A DNA stretch of 64,000 nt, from the NCBI RefSeq assembly GCF_011392115.1, contig NZ_JAAJBT010000007.1, forward strand, positions 1 through 64,000. The letters run 5' to 3'. The notes under the pieces were generated by a model that had not been told where the DNA came from, ran no database searches, and saw nothing but the letters and a program-made list of their open reading frames with translations. Shown piece by piece: positions 9,601-18,474 of the stretch. The first letter of the stretch is position 1. Every line of letters begins with the position of its first letter. Source of the stretch: Flavobacterium difficile. GTDB lineage: Bacteria; Bacteroidota; Bacteroidia; Flavobacteriales; Flavobacteriaceae. A program made the translations under genes and the position numbers.

Positions 9601-10792
9601 TAACGCCAGAACCTGGTTCCATATTTACAGGGTTATCTTCAACAGATGTAGTAAATGTATGATTACCACCAAACTGATGTCCATATTCATGTGCCACATA
9701 GTCTATATCAAAAGTATCGCCTTGAGGTAAACCAGCAGACGGAGAAGTATATCCACTTCCTTTTTGTCTTTGGTTATTTGCAGTAGGATTCACACAAACA
9801 CAACCAATACAACCAGCATTTCCTCCACCGCCAGAAGCACCAAATAAGTGACCAATATCATAAACGGCATTATTTGCTGCTAAAGTCGTACCAACTCCTG
9901 TTAAATTGGCATTTAAATTATTTTGCAATTCTAAATTCCAAGCCCCACCAGCACCTGTAGCTCCATCAGAATATGGATCTGTTGCTGGATTATAATAAAT
10001 CACATTGGTACTTTGATTAATGATTTGCATGGTAACATTGAAATCTTGCTCATAAATAGCATTTACCCTAGTTAAAGTGGCGTTATATTGTGCTAAAACT
10101 AAATTAACCTGAGCAGCTGAAGTAGCTCCAAAAGCATTAGAATATTCTGCTGTACAAGATTGCGCTAAATCAAAACGTCTAAGTACAGAATCGTCTGCAT
10201 TGTTTAAAATAACATTATCAGTCTTTTCAATATCTGGACCAAACTGCTTTACATCGTCTTTAGTAAAACAATTAAATTTACCTTTTGAACCTGAAGTAAA
10301 AGCTCTATCATAAACGATAAATTTCTTATAATCCATAGAAAAAGGATCAATGATATAAGTGGTTTCATCAGTTGCAGAACGAATAGTAGCGCTAATTCCA
10401 CTTTCTTCAGATAAACTAAAACGGATAACATTTGAAGGATTTCTTATATCATTTCCAGCAAAAGAACGAATGTTTGGGAAACGAGCTTGTAAGACCTCAT
10501 CAAAAGAGGAAGCCTCAACAATACGATAATCTACAAGTTCACCGTTTGGTAAAGGCAAAGATACAACTACATTAGAAACACCATTAAAAGTGTATCTATT
10601 AGGAACATTTCTTAATTGATTTTGGAATGCTTGATAGTTGAATTCGAATATAGAAAATTGAAGCGGTAAATTAGGTTTTCTGGAGACTTCATTGAAATTA
10701 ATATCAGAATTATCTACCAATGTCCAACTCTCATTTTTTTGAGCAAAAGTTATTGCACAGAAAAAAACAAAAAAAAGTAATTTTTTTTTCAT
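6665..10792 (-). CDS. Secreted reprolysin-like metallopeptidase, T9SS type A cargo
   Basis: This 1375-residue zinc endopeptidase is predicted to be exported by the type IX system. A signal peptide ends at FAQ (residue 18). A propeptide-like region runs to about residue 210. The catalytic domain holds HEYGHQFGGNH at residues 368-378, matching HExxHxxGxxH of metzincins, followed by a Met-turn-like MAYAG. Ig-like sequence follows. A proprotein-convertase P domain covers about 700-842, ending GTLNSFTFTICY. A C-terminal module from about residue 852 is shared with the next gene upstream. The last 75 or so residues (VDVFDVLGRNVY ... TRKVIK) are a type A sorting domain. Its job is presumably breakdown of external protein; the substrate is unknown. 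Confidence 0.92.
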   Translation of the reverse strand: MKKKLLFFVFFCAITFAQKNESWTLVDNSDINFNEVSRKPNLPLQFSIFEFNYQAFQNQLRNVPNRYTFNGVSNVVVSLPLPNGELVDYRIVEASSFDEVLQARFPNIRSFAGNDIRNPSNVIRFSLSEESGISATIRSATDETTYIIDPFSMDYKKFIVYDRAFTSGSKGKFNCFTKDDVKQFGPDIEKTDNVILNNADDSVLRRFDLAQSCTAEYSNAFGATSAAQVNLVLAQYNATLTRVNAIYEQDFNVTMQIINQSTNVIYYNPATDPYSDGATGAGGAWNLELQNNLNANLTGVGTTLAANNAVYDIGHLFGASGGGGNAGCIGCVCVNPTANNQRQKGSGYTSPSAGLPQGDTFDIDYVAHEYGHQFGGNHTFTTSVEDNPVNMEPGSGVTIMAYAGITGANTDVANNSIGVFHAGTIQQITNNVKTKTCDTEFVIANAVPVPSAPATLTLPIGTAFKLVGTATDANSSDILSYSWEQVDDASGAGNLCSQSGTNPAGDADCIPVGSDTAGPNFRSFLPSNSGTRFFPRLVDHVRNGLTGNKWEVVPNVGRTMNFRLTVRDNKLGGGNNESVNTAVTFDATRGPFLITSQNTTGISYAPLSTQTITWSVNNTNLMAGAANVNIKLSTDGGLTYPITILSNTPNDGTQVVTIPDVDAPFCRILIEPTANNFYAINTQNFAIGFTVTQVCQDFTRTLTAGNAITTQTPLAYQNFAINIPLDAIITDVNVTSNITHARRNELVVAVNSPANTFVSLFNQGGCGNAIANLNGTFDSNSANPAACGATDNFGTMRPVGDLGVLNGENANGTWLFRVADVVATRNGTLNSFTFTICYTQITPTAGVCGTTTSTWNGTTWSNGVPNRNVAAVFAGNFNSTANLEACSVTINTGATVTFNAGHTLIVGGSVTANGTGSLILNNNAALRQIDGNAVNTGNIIVRRNSTGMVRLDYTAWSSPVANQQLQAFSPNTLPTRFYEYFYGGNTTPTAYQSVTATSNFARGKGYMIRTANNWPTTSTVYNGQFTGVPYNGDVSVSIARGFNLLGNPYASPINATKIMNDNPTMIGALYFWNNTVAASGGTYPQNNYSAYTLMGGTASVSGGQVPNGIIQVGQGFFVRGLEFGTMRFTNAHRENASASTQFFRTSEETTNNIETEKHRIWLSLNKENEKHNQVLFGYMEGATSGFDFGIDGSVPDDSKTMLYSVIDDKEYVIQGKGLPFDDSDEIALGLKATSSGTYSISLENVDGLFGSQNVYIKDNTTNTIHDIKQAPYVFTTQEGVDNNRFKVVFRNTLSNDTAVLDENVIVITQNEELKISASQEIATVDVFDVLGRNVYNNSNVKNKGLTISSIANRNQALFVKITFISGNTVTRKVIK

Positions 10793-10819
10793 TAGTTTTT
10801 AATTTGGGGGTTAAGTTCT

Positions 10820-10849
10820 CAAAATTATAATATTATTTGATAATAACAA
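10820..10849 (-). promoter_or_regulatory. Promoter of the T9SS metallopeptidase gene
   Basis: On the minus strand the sequence has TTG (10847-10849), 19 bases, then TAATTTTG (10820-10827). This fits the Bacteroidetes TTG-N19-TAnnTTTG promoter. The start codon is about 28 bases further on. The -33 box begins directly after the terminator hairpin of the previous gene. Confidence 0.75.
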
Positions 10850-10877
10850 AAAAAGAGTGATAAAAATCACTCTTTTT
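10850..10877 (-). terminator. Terminator of the 2265-residue T9SS protein gene
   Basis: A perfect 12-bp stem (10850-10861 with 10866-10877) with a four-base loop ends in T-rich sequence on the minus strand. It lies 26 bases past the stop codon. Confidence 0.9.
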
Positions 10878-10902
10878 AACTATTTTAATTAAATATAAAT
10901 AA

Positions 10903-13900
10903 TTAATAGATGGTTTTAATAATTTGTTTGATCCCGTTATCAAGTGTTATTTCAATCAACAATGTGGTATTTCGTTTGCTAACTGGCACAATAAAATTAC
11001 TTGAATTAACTTTGTCTTTTTCATATAATTTTCTTCCTAAAACATCATAAATAGTCACTTTTGCAACCTTACTGCTTTGACTTTTTATGCTTAAATCTTC
11101 ATTTGAAACGACTACTATATTATTATTTGAGTTAAATGTAGCATTTGATAAAACAGCTTCATTTGTATATCTAATTACAAATCTGTCTATTATAGCGCCT
11201 TTAGTTGCCATAAATGAATAAGGTGCGGTTCTTAAATCATAAATCACATTTAACAACTTATCTTCTAAATAAATATTTTGATTTGTATTTGTAAACAAAC
11301 CATCAACCGCCGCTATACCTATTTTGTATAAGCCATCTTGAGGTATATTCACACCAATTTTTACTTTGTCGTTTTCATTAAATGGAAGTGATTTCCCTTG
11401 AATAAGCATTTTTTCATCTTCTATTAAAGAGAAAATATTGAACGCTAGTTTTTCATTAGAAAAAGCATCAAATAACCTGTCTTTATCATTTGTTGCGTTT
11501 TCTATATATCCTATCATTGCTCTAGTACTTGAACCAGAAGAAGCAATTAAATCAATCCAAATTCTATTTCTTTCTAAGCTAATAGTTTGATTTTCTACTG
11601 AATTTGAATTTCTAAAAAACTGGCTGTTATTATAAACTCTATTTCTAAGTGAATTATTAAAAATTAAGTTTTCAGTTGTAGCTGCTGTACCATGTAACAT
11701 CGAAACAAAAAATCCTTGACCACCGGCAATAGAACCATTAAACATACCTGGACCACTTGATGCTCCCGATGCATTATAAGTGATGTAATCGCCAGGTGTA
11801 TAATTATAATCATAATTATTATAAAATGGATCTGCAATTGCGGTAGAAGGTAATGTCCCGTGTGTCCAAATATTAACAAAACCTGCGATGTTGGTATTTA
11901 AAGTTAAAAAGTCTATGGCGTTAATAGCTGATGGATACGGATTACCTACTAAATTCCAGTTATCATCTTCGTCTGTTCCTAATGTTGTAGAAACTCCAGT
12001 AGAATAAGTACCACCATTCCAAGTTCCTCTGCTAATTGGTATAGATATTAATCCATTGTTAGGAATACCTGTAAAAGTAGCTGTATAATTCGCTAAAGTA
12101 GATATAGAATAATTATTAGGACCTCTTATTGCATACCCTTTTCCTAGAACCATTGTTTCGTTGGCAAAAGACCAGTTTCCAAACCCATTGGTGTTTGAAC
12201 TTATTGTTGGGGTCCAAAACAACTGCAAATTTAAAGAGGTTGCTGGAGATATCGCAGCACTAGAAAAACCTGCAACAGGAGAAGACCAATACACATAATC
12301 ATATCTTCTAATATTAGTAGTTCTGTTGTAATTTATATTTCCAGAATTTACAGCTGCATCATTAATTTGTACTAATGAACCATCACTTAATACATCTAAA
12401 TTTCCGTTATTAGTTATACCGTTTTGAACTTCCACATAACCTCCTGATGAAATAGTTAAAGATCTTGCGGCATTTACCGTTAGACTACAACAACTAAAAT
12501 TTCCATTCGTTCCAGTAACATATGTACCATCAATTATTACTGGTCTGGTAATTGTTGGAGCGCCACCTATCCAAGCAGTTCCATTCCAAATTGACGGGTT
12601 GTTATCTGTGATTTTTACAGCATTTGTAGCCGAATAACAAGTAGCTGTATTTTCTCTTATTTGACAGTAATACTGATAATTTAAAACTCCAGAAATAGAA
12701 GAAATACTTAAAGAAGCAGTTGTTGCACCGCTGTAAATTCCACCATCTGAAACAGCTGTCCATGAAGCATTTCCAGGTGCTGCAAAAAACCATTGATAAG
12801 CTAAAGGATTTCCACCTGCAAAACCTTCTGTACCTGCTGTACTTAAAACTACTGAAGTAGCTCCACATGATGATGAATAATTTGGCTGAGTAGTTACAGT
12901 TGGAGGTGTACTTCCTGTAGGTAAAATTAAACCAGCACTTGGGTAACAAACGCCTGGGCCAAGAGGAATAGTATTCCAATCTGCTGCTACGAAAGTAGTT
13001 CTAGCATTCAACGCACCTGAATTTCTTACCATGTAATAACCTGGACCTGTAACATATGTTTGCACATCATCGATAACAACTGAGCCAGTTGCATTTCTTA
13101 ATTGTATACCATCATTCTGATTAAAACCACCATCAATTGTTCCGTTTGTTGATGCTGGTCCGCAACTAGCTACAGATACCTTTAATATACCTAATGCACC
13201 AGGAGCAATTGTGCCTGTTAAATTCGCATAATCAGTATAAGTAACACCATAATCTCCCGCTCTCCAAATACTATAATTGGTTAAATCTACTGTACTAGCT
13301 GTTCCATTGTATAATGTAATAAAACCGCCAGAACCTGTTTGCTCGTCGTGAATATCGTAAATAATTAAATCTGTAGTTACTGCAGAGACCCCTTCACAAG
13401 AAGAAGTATCATTAGTAATTATTGTAAAACTATTGTTAACAGCACATGGTTGACTATCTGAAACTGTTAACAATCCTGTAATTGCACCAGATGGGATAAC
13501 TGCCACAATGGTTGATCCGTCATTAGAAAGAATTGTAGCATTAATACCTGAAAAGGTTACAGTTGCACCAGTTAAATTTGTTCCATTAATTGTAACTTCA
13601 GTTCCTACAGGTCCTGAAGTTGGAGTAAATGAAGAAACAGTATGTGAAGGAACACATGCATTAATTACTTGAACCGTATAATCTTCAGTAGAACCATATG
13701 TAAATGTCCCACAAGGTGAAACGGCTGCAGAAGTAGCTGCCTCCGTTTGAACAATTCGCATTCTATAATTGCCAATAGGCTGTCCTGCAGGAACATTGAT
13801 AATAAAATTTTGTATTACATTAGTATCTGTAGCTGTCATTGCTATGTCTGCAGTACCAATTGTTTCATTGGCGTCTAAAAAATCTCCATCATTATTCCAA

Positions 13901-16900
13901 TCGATCCAAACTCCTCCGGCGCCATCAAATTGAGCACCATCACTACAATCTCCAAACTCAACTGCTACAGTGTAAGTTCCGCCTACTTGCAAATCAGCAC
14001 TTAAGGCTGTAAAATTATTTACACCTGTTGTACAAACATTTGTTGTATTATTTGAAATCGTAGAAGAAAATCCTACTAAAGTTACATTTTCAATTTCAGA
14101 ATCTAAACTTGAAGTTGCGCCTGAAGCACAGTATGCCAAAGTAGGAGTACAAGAAACTTCTGTACCATTACTCCAATTTAAATCGTTTCTAGTAAAAATT
14201 TTGAAAACATATGTCGTCCCATTCGTTAGACCTGTAACAGTTACTGAAGTTCCAGTTCCTTTAAAAACTGTAAATCCTCCATCAAATGCGGTTCCAGAAC
14301 CGAAAATTGAATTGTCTGTATAAGCACCACCGTTTCCTACTGGGGTAGCTGTTGAAAAGGCACTGTTTGTTGCAAACACTAAAACATTATCGCTACAGCC
14401 TAATGGAGCAGTCCAACTAATTGTAGCTGTTCCGTTTTCACAAACTGAAGTCACCGCGCCAGTCACATTATTTGGAATCGCACTTTGTATTGTGTGTGTC
14501 CCACTTGCAAATGCTGTACCTGATTTATTTCCTAATACAAATGTTAAATCGGCAGTAGTAATGGCATCAACAACAATGGTATTGCCTGCTGTTGAAGAAC
14601 AAGGAATATCGGTAGTAATAAAGAAATATCCTGTACTACCATTAGTAATTAATCTTGTAAAACCTGTAAAGGTATGTGCGCCAATCCCTAGAGCCGCTGT
14701 TTCATTATCTAAAGTAATGTCTAATGTGCTGTTAAAAGTAGCATCAGTAGAATACCACAATTTAAAATTGGTGATATTTGAAGCTGCATAAATGCCAGAA
14801 GTATTAAATACCACTGAATTTAAAGTAGCATCTGCATTTGTTACGGCTAAGTTAAAAGCATAAATAACGTTATTTATTGTTCCTTGTGTGATGTTAGACG
14901 CCGCAGTAGCCGGATTCGAAGAACTTAATACTATATTTGGAGTAGCAAATCCAGTTCCGATTAAAGCAAAATTGTATGGGTTTTCATTGGAGTCATTATT
15001 CATAATTACTATCTCTGCATTGTGAGTTCCTACAATTGTCGGATCAAATGTTACTTGGAATGTAGTAGAACCACCAGCAGCAACAGTTCCTGAAGGCGGA
15101 GTTGTTAGCGTGAAATTTGCAGCGTGAGTTCCAGTAAATGAAATAGCACCAATTGTTAAATCTGCTGTTCCTATGTTTTGAATCGTGAAGGTTTTTACGA
15201 TCGTTCCGCCTGCAATATCTGCAGAACCGAAATTAGTATCGTCACCAACAATTGGTGTAACATCTCCATCAAGAATAGTAACCGAATTTCCTTGAACATT
15301 TATTTCTGGCATTGGTGGTGCACATGAGTTAGAATGTGTTCCTAAATCTGCAATGTAATCTGTAGCAAAACCTGTCCATTCTGTTACTGGATTAAATGCA
15401 TCGGCACCATTAATATCTCCTGCTTGAACTGCAAAATTTCTGATTATGGTATTATCTGCTGTGGATTGATTTCCCGCACCCCATTCAGTACCCGGATCAT
15501 TTCCAATTTGACCAATAACATCAATGTTTACCCCTGATTTTCTTAACGCAATAGCATCATCACCATTAAAAGTTAAGACTAAACTAGCTGTTGTTTGGTT
15601 TGCTACTGCTAAAATTGCAGCAGAAGCACTTGAATTACTAACAACATGTGTTCCATAAGCAGGAATGGTTCCTGTTAACGCAAATGTTCCAGTTACAGTT
15701 GCACTTCCATTACTATAATAAACTAAATCGTAAGTAGCTAAATTAATTGGAGCTGCGGTTGGATTATAAATTTCAATCGCTTTATTATTACTACTTCCTT
15801 CTATATATTCCGATATAAATAAATCTCCACAATTCACTACCAATGCTGTGGCTTCTGCTCTAATGGCAAAATCATAGCTAGATTCGTTGCTATCATTATT
15901 TGTAATAGTGACTACATCATTAAAAACACCAACTAAAGCACTATTAAAAGTGATCGTAAAAGTTGTAGAACTTCCTGCTGTAATTGTCGCAGGTAACGTA
16001 ATTCCACTAACCGCAAAAACCGACCCTGTTGTTAAAGCAACATTTGAAACAGTTAAATTAGCTGTTCCTATATTTTGAATCGTAAAAGTTTTAGTAATAT
16101 TTGTTGAAACAGTTGTACTACCAAAGTTGGTATCGTCTGCTAATATTGGTGTAACATCGCCATCTACAATTGAAGTACCATTTCCTTGTACATTAATTTC
16201 TGGAGCTGTAACAGTTAAAACTCCATTTACATTAGTTGTACCATTCCAAAAACCGCCGTTATAACCACCATATCTAAAAGCTCCTATTCCTAACTGAAAT
16301 CTTGAGGCATAATAATAGGTTCCTGCTGGTAAAGTGGAACCAATTTCTGCTTGATATTCATCATTATTTCCTGATTGTACATTAAATGTAGCCGGTACCC
16401 AAGTCCAGCCTCCACCACTTGGGTCTGTATTTGCTGTGCTATATCCTATCTCAGCCAAAATCCCTGCGCCTTGTCCGGCAGCTTCTGTAACTCCGGGTTC
16501 GTAAACTTGTGCAAATACGGTAAAATTACCACCTGAAACAATAGTTCCATTGGCTGGAAATTGAACATTTGCATAATCTACCACAGACGGATTAACCGTT
16601 AACACACCACTTGTTTGTGTAGTTCCATTCCAAAAACCATTTGGAAAACCACCATAACGGAAAGGCCCACCATTTAATTGAAAACGTGAGGCATAATAAT
16701 AAGTACCTGGCGCTAAACCAGCACCTAAAGCAGTAGTAAATTCATCATTATTTCCAACCTGCGTGTTGAATGTAGCTGGTAACCATGTCCAACCAGCACC
16801 ACTTGGGTCTGTATTTGTTGTGCTATATCCTATCTCAGCCAGAATCCCTGCGCCTTGTCCCGTAGCTTCTGTAACTCCGGGTTCGTAAACTTGTGCAAAA

Positions 16901-17700
16901 ACTGAAACCGTTCCGCCTTCAATAATAGTTGCAGCTGAAGGAAATTGTAAATTACAGTAGTCTACGGCGTCATTAGAAACTGTCCATGACACATTCACAT
17001 CATCTATTGCTAAACCGTGATCATTACCCGTATGGTCAGGATCTAGCCATCTTAACATTATGTAATCTCCTGATGCAAGATTTAATGATGGAATAGCAGT
17101 TGAAGGAATAACAACTCTATTTACAGCTAAATTTCCGTTTAATGAACTAGCAGCTGCAGAGTTTTGTGGACTAATAAAATTTAAAACTGTTACTGCTGTC
17201 CATCCTGTATTATTGTTTGGAGTTAGAGCCGTAATCGGACTTGATGAAATTCTATACCAAAATGTAATAGATTGAGATGTTACATTTTCCCTTCTCCATT
17301 GTTCTCCCGTGTATGCAACAGATAAGTTCGTAACAGTTGTACCAGATGTATTTCTAAGTAATAAACCATGAGCAAAACTACCAGCAGCGGCGTTTCCAGA
17401 ACCAATTGAGCCTAAAGCTCTTTCCAAAGACACTACCCCTTCACCAAAACTATATAAATTTCCAGTAGCTGTAGTCCCTGTATTTGCTGCATAGGTAGTC
17501 CCTGTTCCTGTTCTTTGCGAATACCAACTTGCAATGGTACTATCGTCAACCCATGGGACAGCGGTTCCTGCATTTGTTAAAGTATTAAAATCTTGAGTGT
17601 AATTACCAGTAGCGGTAATATTAACCTGCCCCCAACTCAAAAAAGAGCATAAAAAGGCAGCTAAAAATAAGGTAAATTTTGTAATGTAGTTGTTTTTCAT
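10903..17700 (-). CDS. Giant multidomain T9SS type A secreted protein
   Basis: This 2265-residue exported protein is probably displayed on or released from the cell surface. In order it shows a signal peptide (to SWGQ, residue 25); an N-terminal beta-rich domain; two 128-residue repeats at about 248-498 (each with VFAQVYEPGVTEA); a choice-of-anchor-D-like domain (about 500-615); a lamin-tail-like domain (LFISEYIEGSSNNKAIEIYN, about 625-795); a second anchor-D-like domain (about 800-915); fibronectin-like sequence; a GEVED-like domain (WIDWNNDGDFLD, near 1262); an IPT/TIG-like domain (near 1365-1440); a second lamin-tail-like domain; Ig-like sequence; a C-terminal module from about 1704 shared with the metallopeptidase; and a type A sorting domain at the end. 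No enzyme motif was seen; adhesion is a guess. Confidence 0.88.
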   Translation of the reverse strand: MKNNYITKFTLFLAAFLCSFLSWGQVNITATGNYTQDFNTLTNAGTAVPWVDDSTIASWYSQRTGTGTTYAANTGTTATGNLYSFGEGVVSLERALGSIGSGNAAAGSFAHGLLLRNTSGTTVTNLSVAYTGEQWRRENVTSQSITFWYRISSSPITALTPNNNTGWTAVTVLNFISPQNSAAASSLNGNLAVNRVVIPSTAIPSLNLASGDYIMLRWLDPDHTGNDHGLAIDDVNVSWTVSNDAVDYCNLQFPSAATIIEGGTVSVFAQVYEPGVTEATGQGAGILAEIGYSTTNTDPSGAGWTWLPATFNTQVGNNDEFTTALGAGLAPGTYYYASRFQLNGGPFRYGGFPNGFWNGTTQTSGVLTVNPSVVDYANVQFPANGTIVSGGNFTVFAQVYEPGVTEAAGQGAGILAEIGYSTANTDPSGGGWTWVPATFNVQSGNNDEYQAEIGSTLPAGTYYYASRFQLGIGAFRYGGYNGGFWNGTTNVNGVLTVTAPEINVQGNGTSIVDGDVTPILADDTNFGSTTVSTNITKTFTIQNIGTANLTVSNVALTTGSVFAVSGITLPATITAGSSTTFTITFNSALVGVFNDVVTITNNDSNESSYDFAIRAEATALVVNCGDLFISEYIEGSSNNKAIEIYNPTAAPINLATYDLVYYSNGSATVTGTFALTGTIPAYGTHVVSNSSASAAILAVANQTTASLVLTFNGDDAIALRKSGVNIDVIGQIGNDPGTEWGAGNQSTADNTIIRNFAVQAGDINGADAFNPVTEWTGFATDYIADLGTHSNSCAPPMPEINVQGNSVTILDGDVTPIVGDDTNFGSADIAGGTIVKTFTIQNIGTADLTIGAISFTGTHAANFTLTTPPSGTVAAGGSTTFQVTFDPTIVGTHNAEIVIMNNDSNENPYNFALIGTGFATPNIVLSSSNPATAASNITQGTINNVIYAFNLAVTNADATLNSVVFNTSGIYAASNITNFKLWYSTDATFNSTLDITLDNETAALGIGAHTFTGFTRLITNGSTGYFFITTDIPCSSTAGNTIVVDAITTADLTFVLGNKSGTAFASGTHTIQSAIPNNVTGAVTSVCENGTATISWTAPLGCSDNVLVFATNSAFSTATPVGNGGAYTDNSIFGSGTAFDGGFTVFKGTGTSVTVTGLTNGTTYVFKIFTRNDLNWSNGTEVSCTPTLAYCASGATSSLDSEIENVTLVGFSSTISNNTTNVCTTGVNNFTALSADLQVGGTYTVAVEFGDCSDGAQFDGAGGVWIDWNNDGDFLDANETIGTADIAMTATDTNVIQNFIINVPAGQPIGNYRMRIVQTEAATSAAVSPCGTFTYGSTEDYTVQVINACVPSHTVSSFTPTSGPVGTEVTINGTNLTGATVTFSGINATILSNDGSTIVAVIPSGAITGLLTVSDSQPCAVNNSFTIITNDTSSCEGVSAVTTDLIIYDIHDEQTGSGGFITLYNGTASTVDLTNYSIWRAGDYGVTYTDYANLTGTIAPGALGILKVSVASCGPASTNGTIDGGFNQNDGIQLRNATGSVVIDDVQTYVTGPGYYMVRNSGALNARTTFVAADWNTIPLGPGVCYPSAGLILPTGSTPPTVTTQPNYSSSCGATSVVLSTAGTEGFAGGNPLAYQWFFAAPGNASWTAVSDGGIYSGATTASLSISSISGVLNYQYYCQIRENTATCYSATNAVKITDNNPSIWNGTAWIGGAPTITRPVIIDGTYVTGTNGNFSCCSLTVNAARSLTISSGGYVEVQNGITNNGNLDVLSDGSLVQINDAAVNSGNINYNRTTNIRRYDYVYWSSPVAGFSSAAISPATSLNLQLFWTPTISSNTNGFGNWSFANETMVLGKGYAIRGPNNYSISTLANYTATFTGIPNNGLISIPISRGTWNGGTYSTGVSTTLGTDEDDNWNLVGNPYPSAINAIDFLTLNTNIAGFVNIWTHGTLPSTAIADPFYNNYDYNYTPGDYITYNASGASSGPGMFNGSIAGGQGFFVSMLHGTAATTENLIFNNSLRNRVYNNSQFFRNSNSVENQTISLERNRIWIDLIASSGSSTRAMIGYIENATNDKDRLFDAFSNEKLAFNIFSLIEDEKMLIQGKSLPFNENDKVKIGVNIPQDGLYKIGIAAVDGLFTNTNQNIYLEDKLLNVIYDLRTAPYSFMATKGAIIDRFVIRYTNEAVLSNATFNSNNNIVVVSNEDLSIKSQSSKVAKVTIYDVLGRKLYEKDKVNSSNFIVPVSKRNTTLLIEITLDNGIKQIIKTIY

Positions 17701-17841
17701 TTCAAAGGGGGTTTTATTATGCTTGCATAGTATTTTTCATAAAAACACTAAGAAAATTAATAATCTTTCTTTATTTTTACTATTCCTTTGTGTTTTTTAA
17801 ACAAAGGGCATCAAATTTACGCAAAAATATAATTTTAACCT

Positions 17842-17849
17842 TATTTTTG
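17842..17849 (+). promoter_or_regulatory. -7 box upstream of recX
   Basis: TATTTTTG matches TAnnTTTG and lies 32 bases before the proposed TTG start of recX. No TTG element at standard spacing was found. It supports a start near 17882 rather than one further upstream. Confidence 0.45.
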
Positions 17850-17881
17850 TAAAATATTTACATGAATAAATTGTTAACAAA

Positions 17882-18361
17882 TTGGAAACGCCCAAAAACA
17901 CTGAACATACTACAAATGAGGTAATTAGTAAATTGGAATATTTTTGTTCTTATCAAGACCGTTGTCATAAAGAAGTGGAACAAAAACTCAAAAATTTCAT
18001 GTTAATTCCAGAAGTAAAAGAGAAAATTATTGTACATCTTATCGAAAACAAATATATCGATGAAGAACGGTTTGCTAAAAGTTTTACACGTGGTAAACAC
18101 AATTATAAAGGTTGGGGAAAAGTTAGAATTATTCAAGAATTAAAATTCAGAGAAATCTCTAAAAGAAATATAGATTTGGCCTTGTTAGAATTGCCTTTTG
18201 AACTATATCTTCAAAATTTTCATGCGCTTGCCGAAAAAAACTGGGAAAGCAGCAAAGAACGAAAAGGACAAAAAAAGAATAAAAAATTCGTTGATTTCTT
18301 ACTCAGAAAAGGCTATGAAACTAATTTAATCTTCGAAAAACTAAGAGAATTAGACAAGTAA
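17882..18361 (+). CDS. recX: Regulatory protein RecX
   Basis: RecX binds RecA filaments and limits or remodels them during recombination. The 159-residue protein has the family's three-helix repeats, with landmarks CSYQDRCHKEVEQKL near the N-terminus, YIDEERFAKSFTRGK near residue 60, and WGKVRIIQELK. The length is normal. The only plausible start is TTG at 17882, because the nearby ATG at 17863 is in another frame and the next in-frame Met falls inside the first repeat. It stands alone, with a divergent T9SS gene to its left and thiL about 110 bp to its right. Confidence 0.86.
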   Translation: METPKNTEHTTNEVISKLEYFCSYQDRCHKEVEQKLKNFMLIPEVKEKIIVHLIENKYIDEERFAKSFTRGKHNYKGWGKVRIIQELKFREISKRNIDLALLELPFELYLQNFHALAEKNWESSKERKGQKKNKKFVDFLLRKGYETNLIFEKLRELDK

Positions 18362-18450
18362 AAAATTAGACATTTGCTCCATTTTCAATATGCCAAAGAT
18401 AAAAACCAATTGGCGAATTGACACATTAAAATATTGGCACATTAATTTCC

Positions 18451-18458
18451 TATCTTTG
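18451..18458 (+). promoter_or_regulatory. -7 box of the thiL promoter
   Basis: TATCTTTG matches the Bacteroidetes TAnnTTTG element and ends 16 bases before the thiL ATG. A TTG lies 14 bases upstream, closer than usual. It suggests thiL has its own promoter with a short leader. Confidence 0.55.
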
Positions 18459-18474
18459 CAAAAATTAAAATTCG

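Noticed and set aside
12602..12979. 125-residue reading frame on the minus strand
   Set aside because: It lies inside the giant T9SS gene in another frame and is low-complexity Cys/Ser/Phe sequence with no domain.
14492..14791. 99-residue reading frame on the plus strand
   Set aside because: It is antisense to the giant T9SS gene, whose codon pattern explains the open frame.
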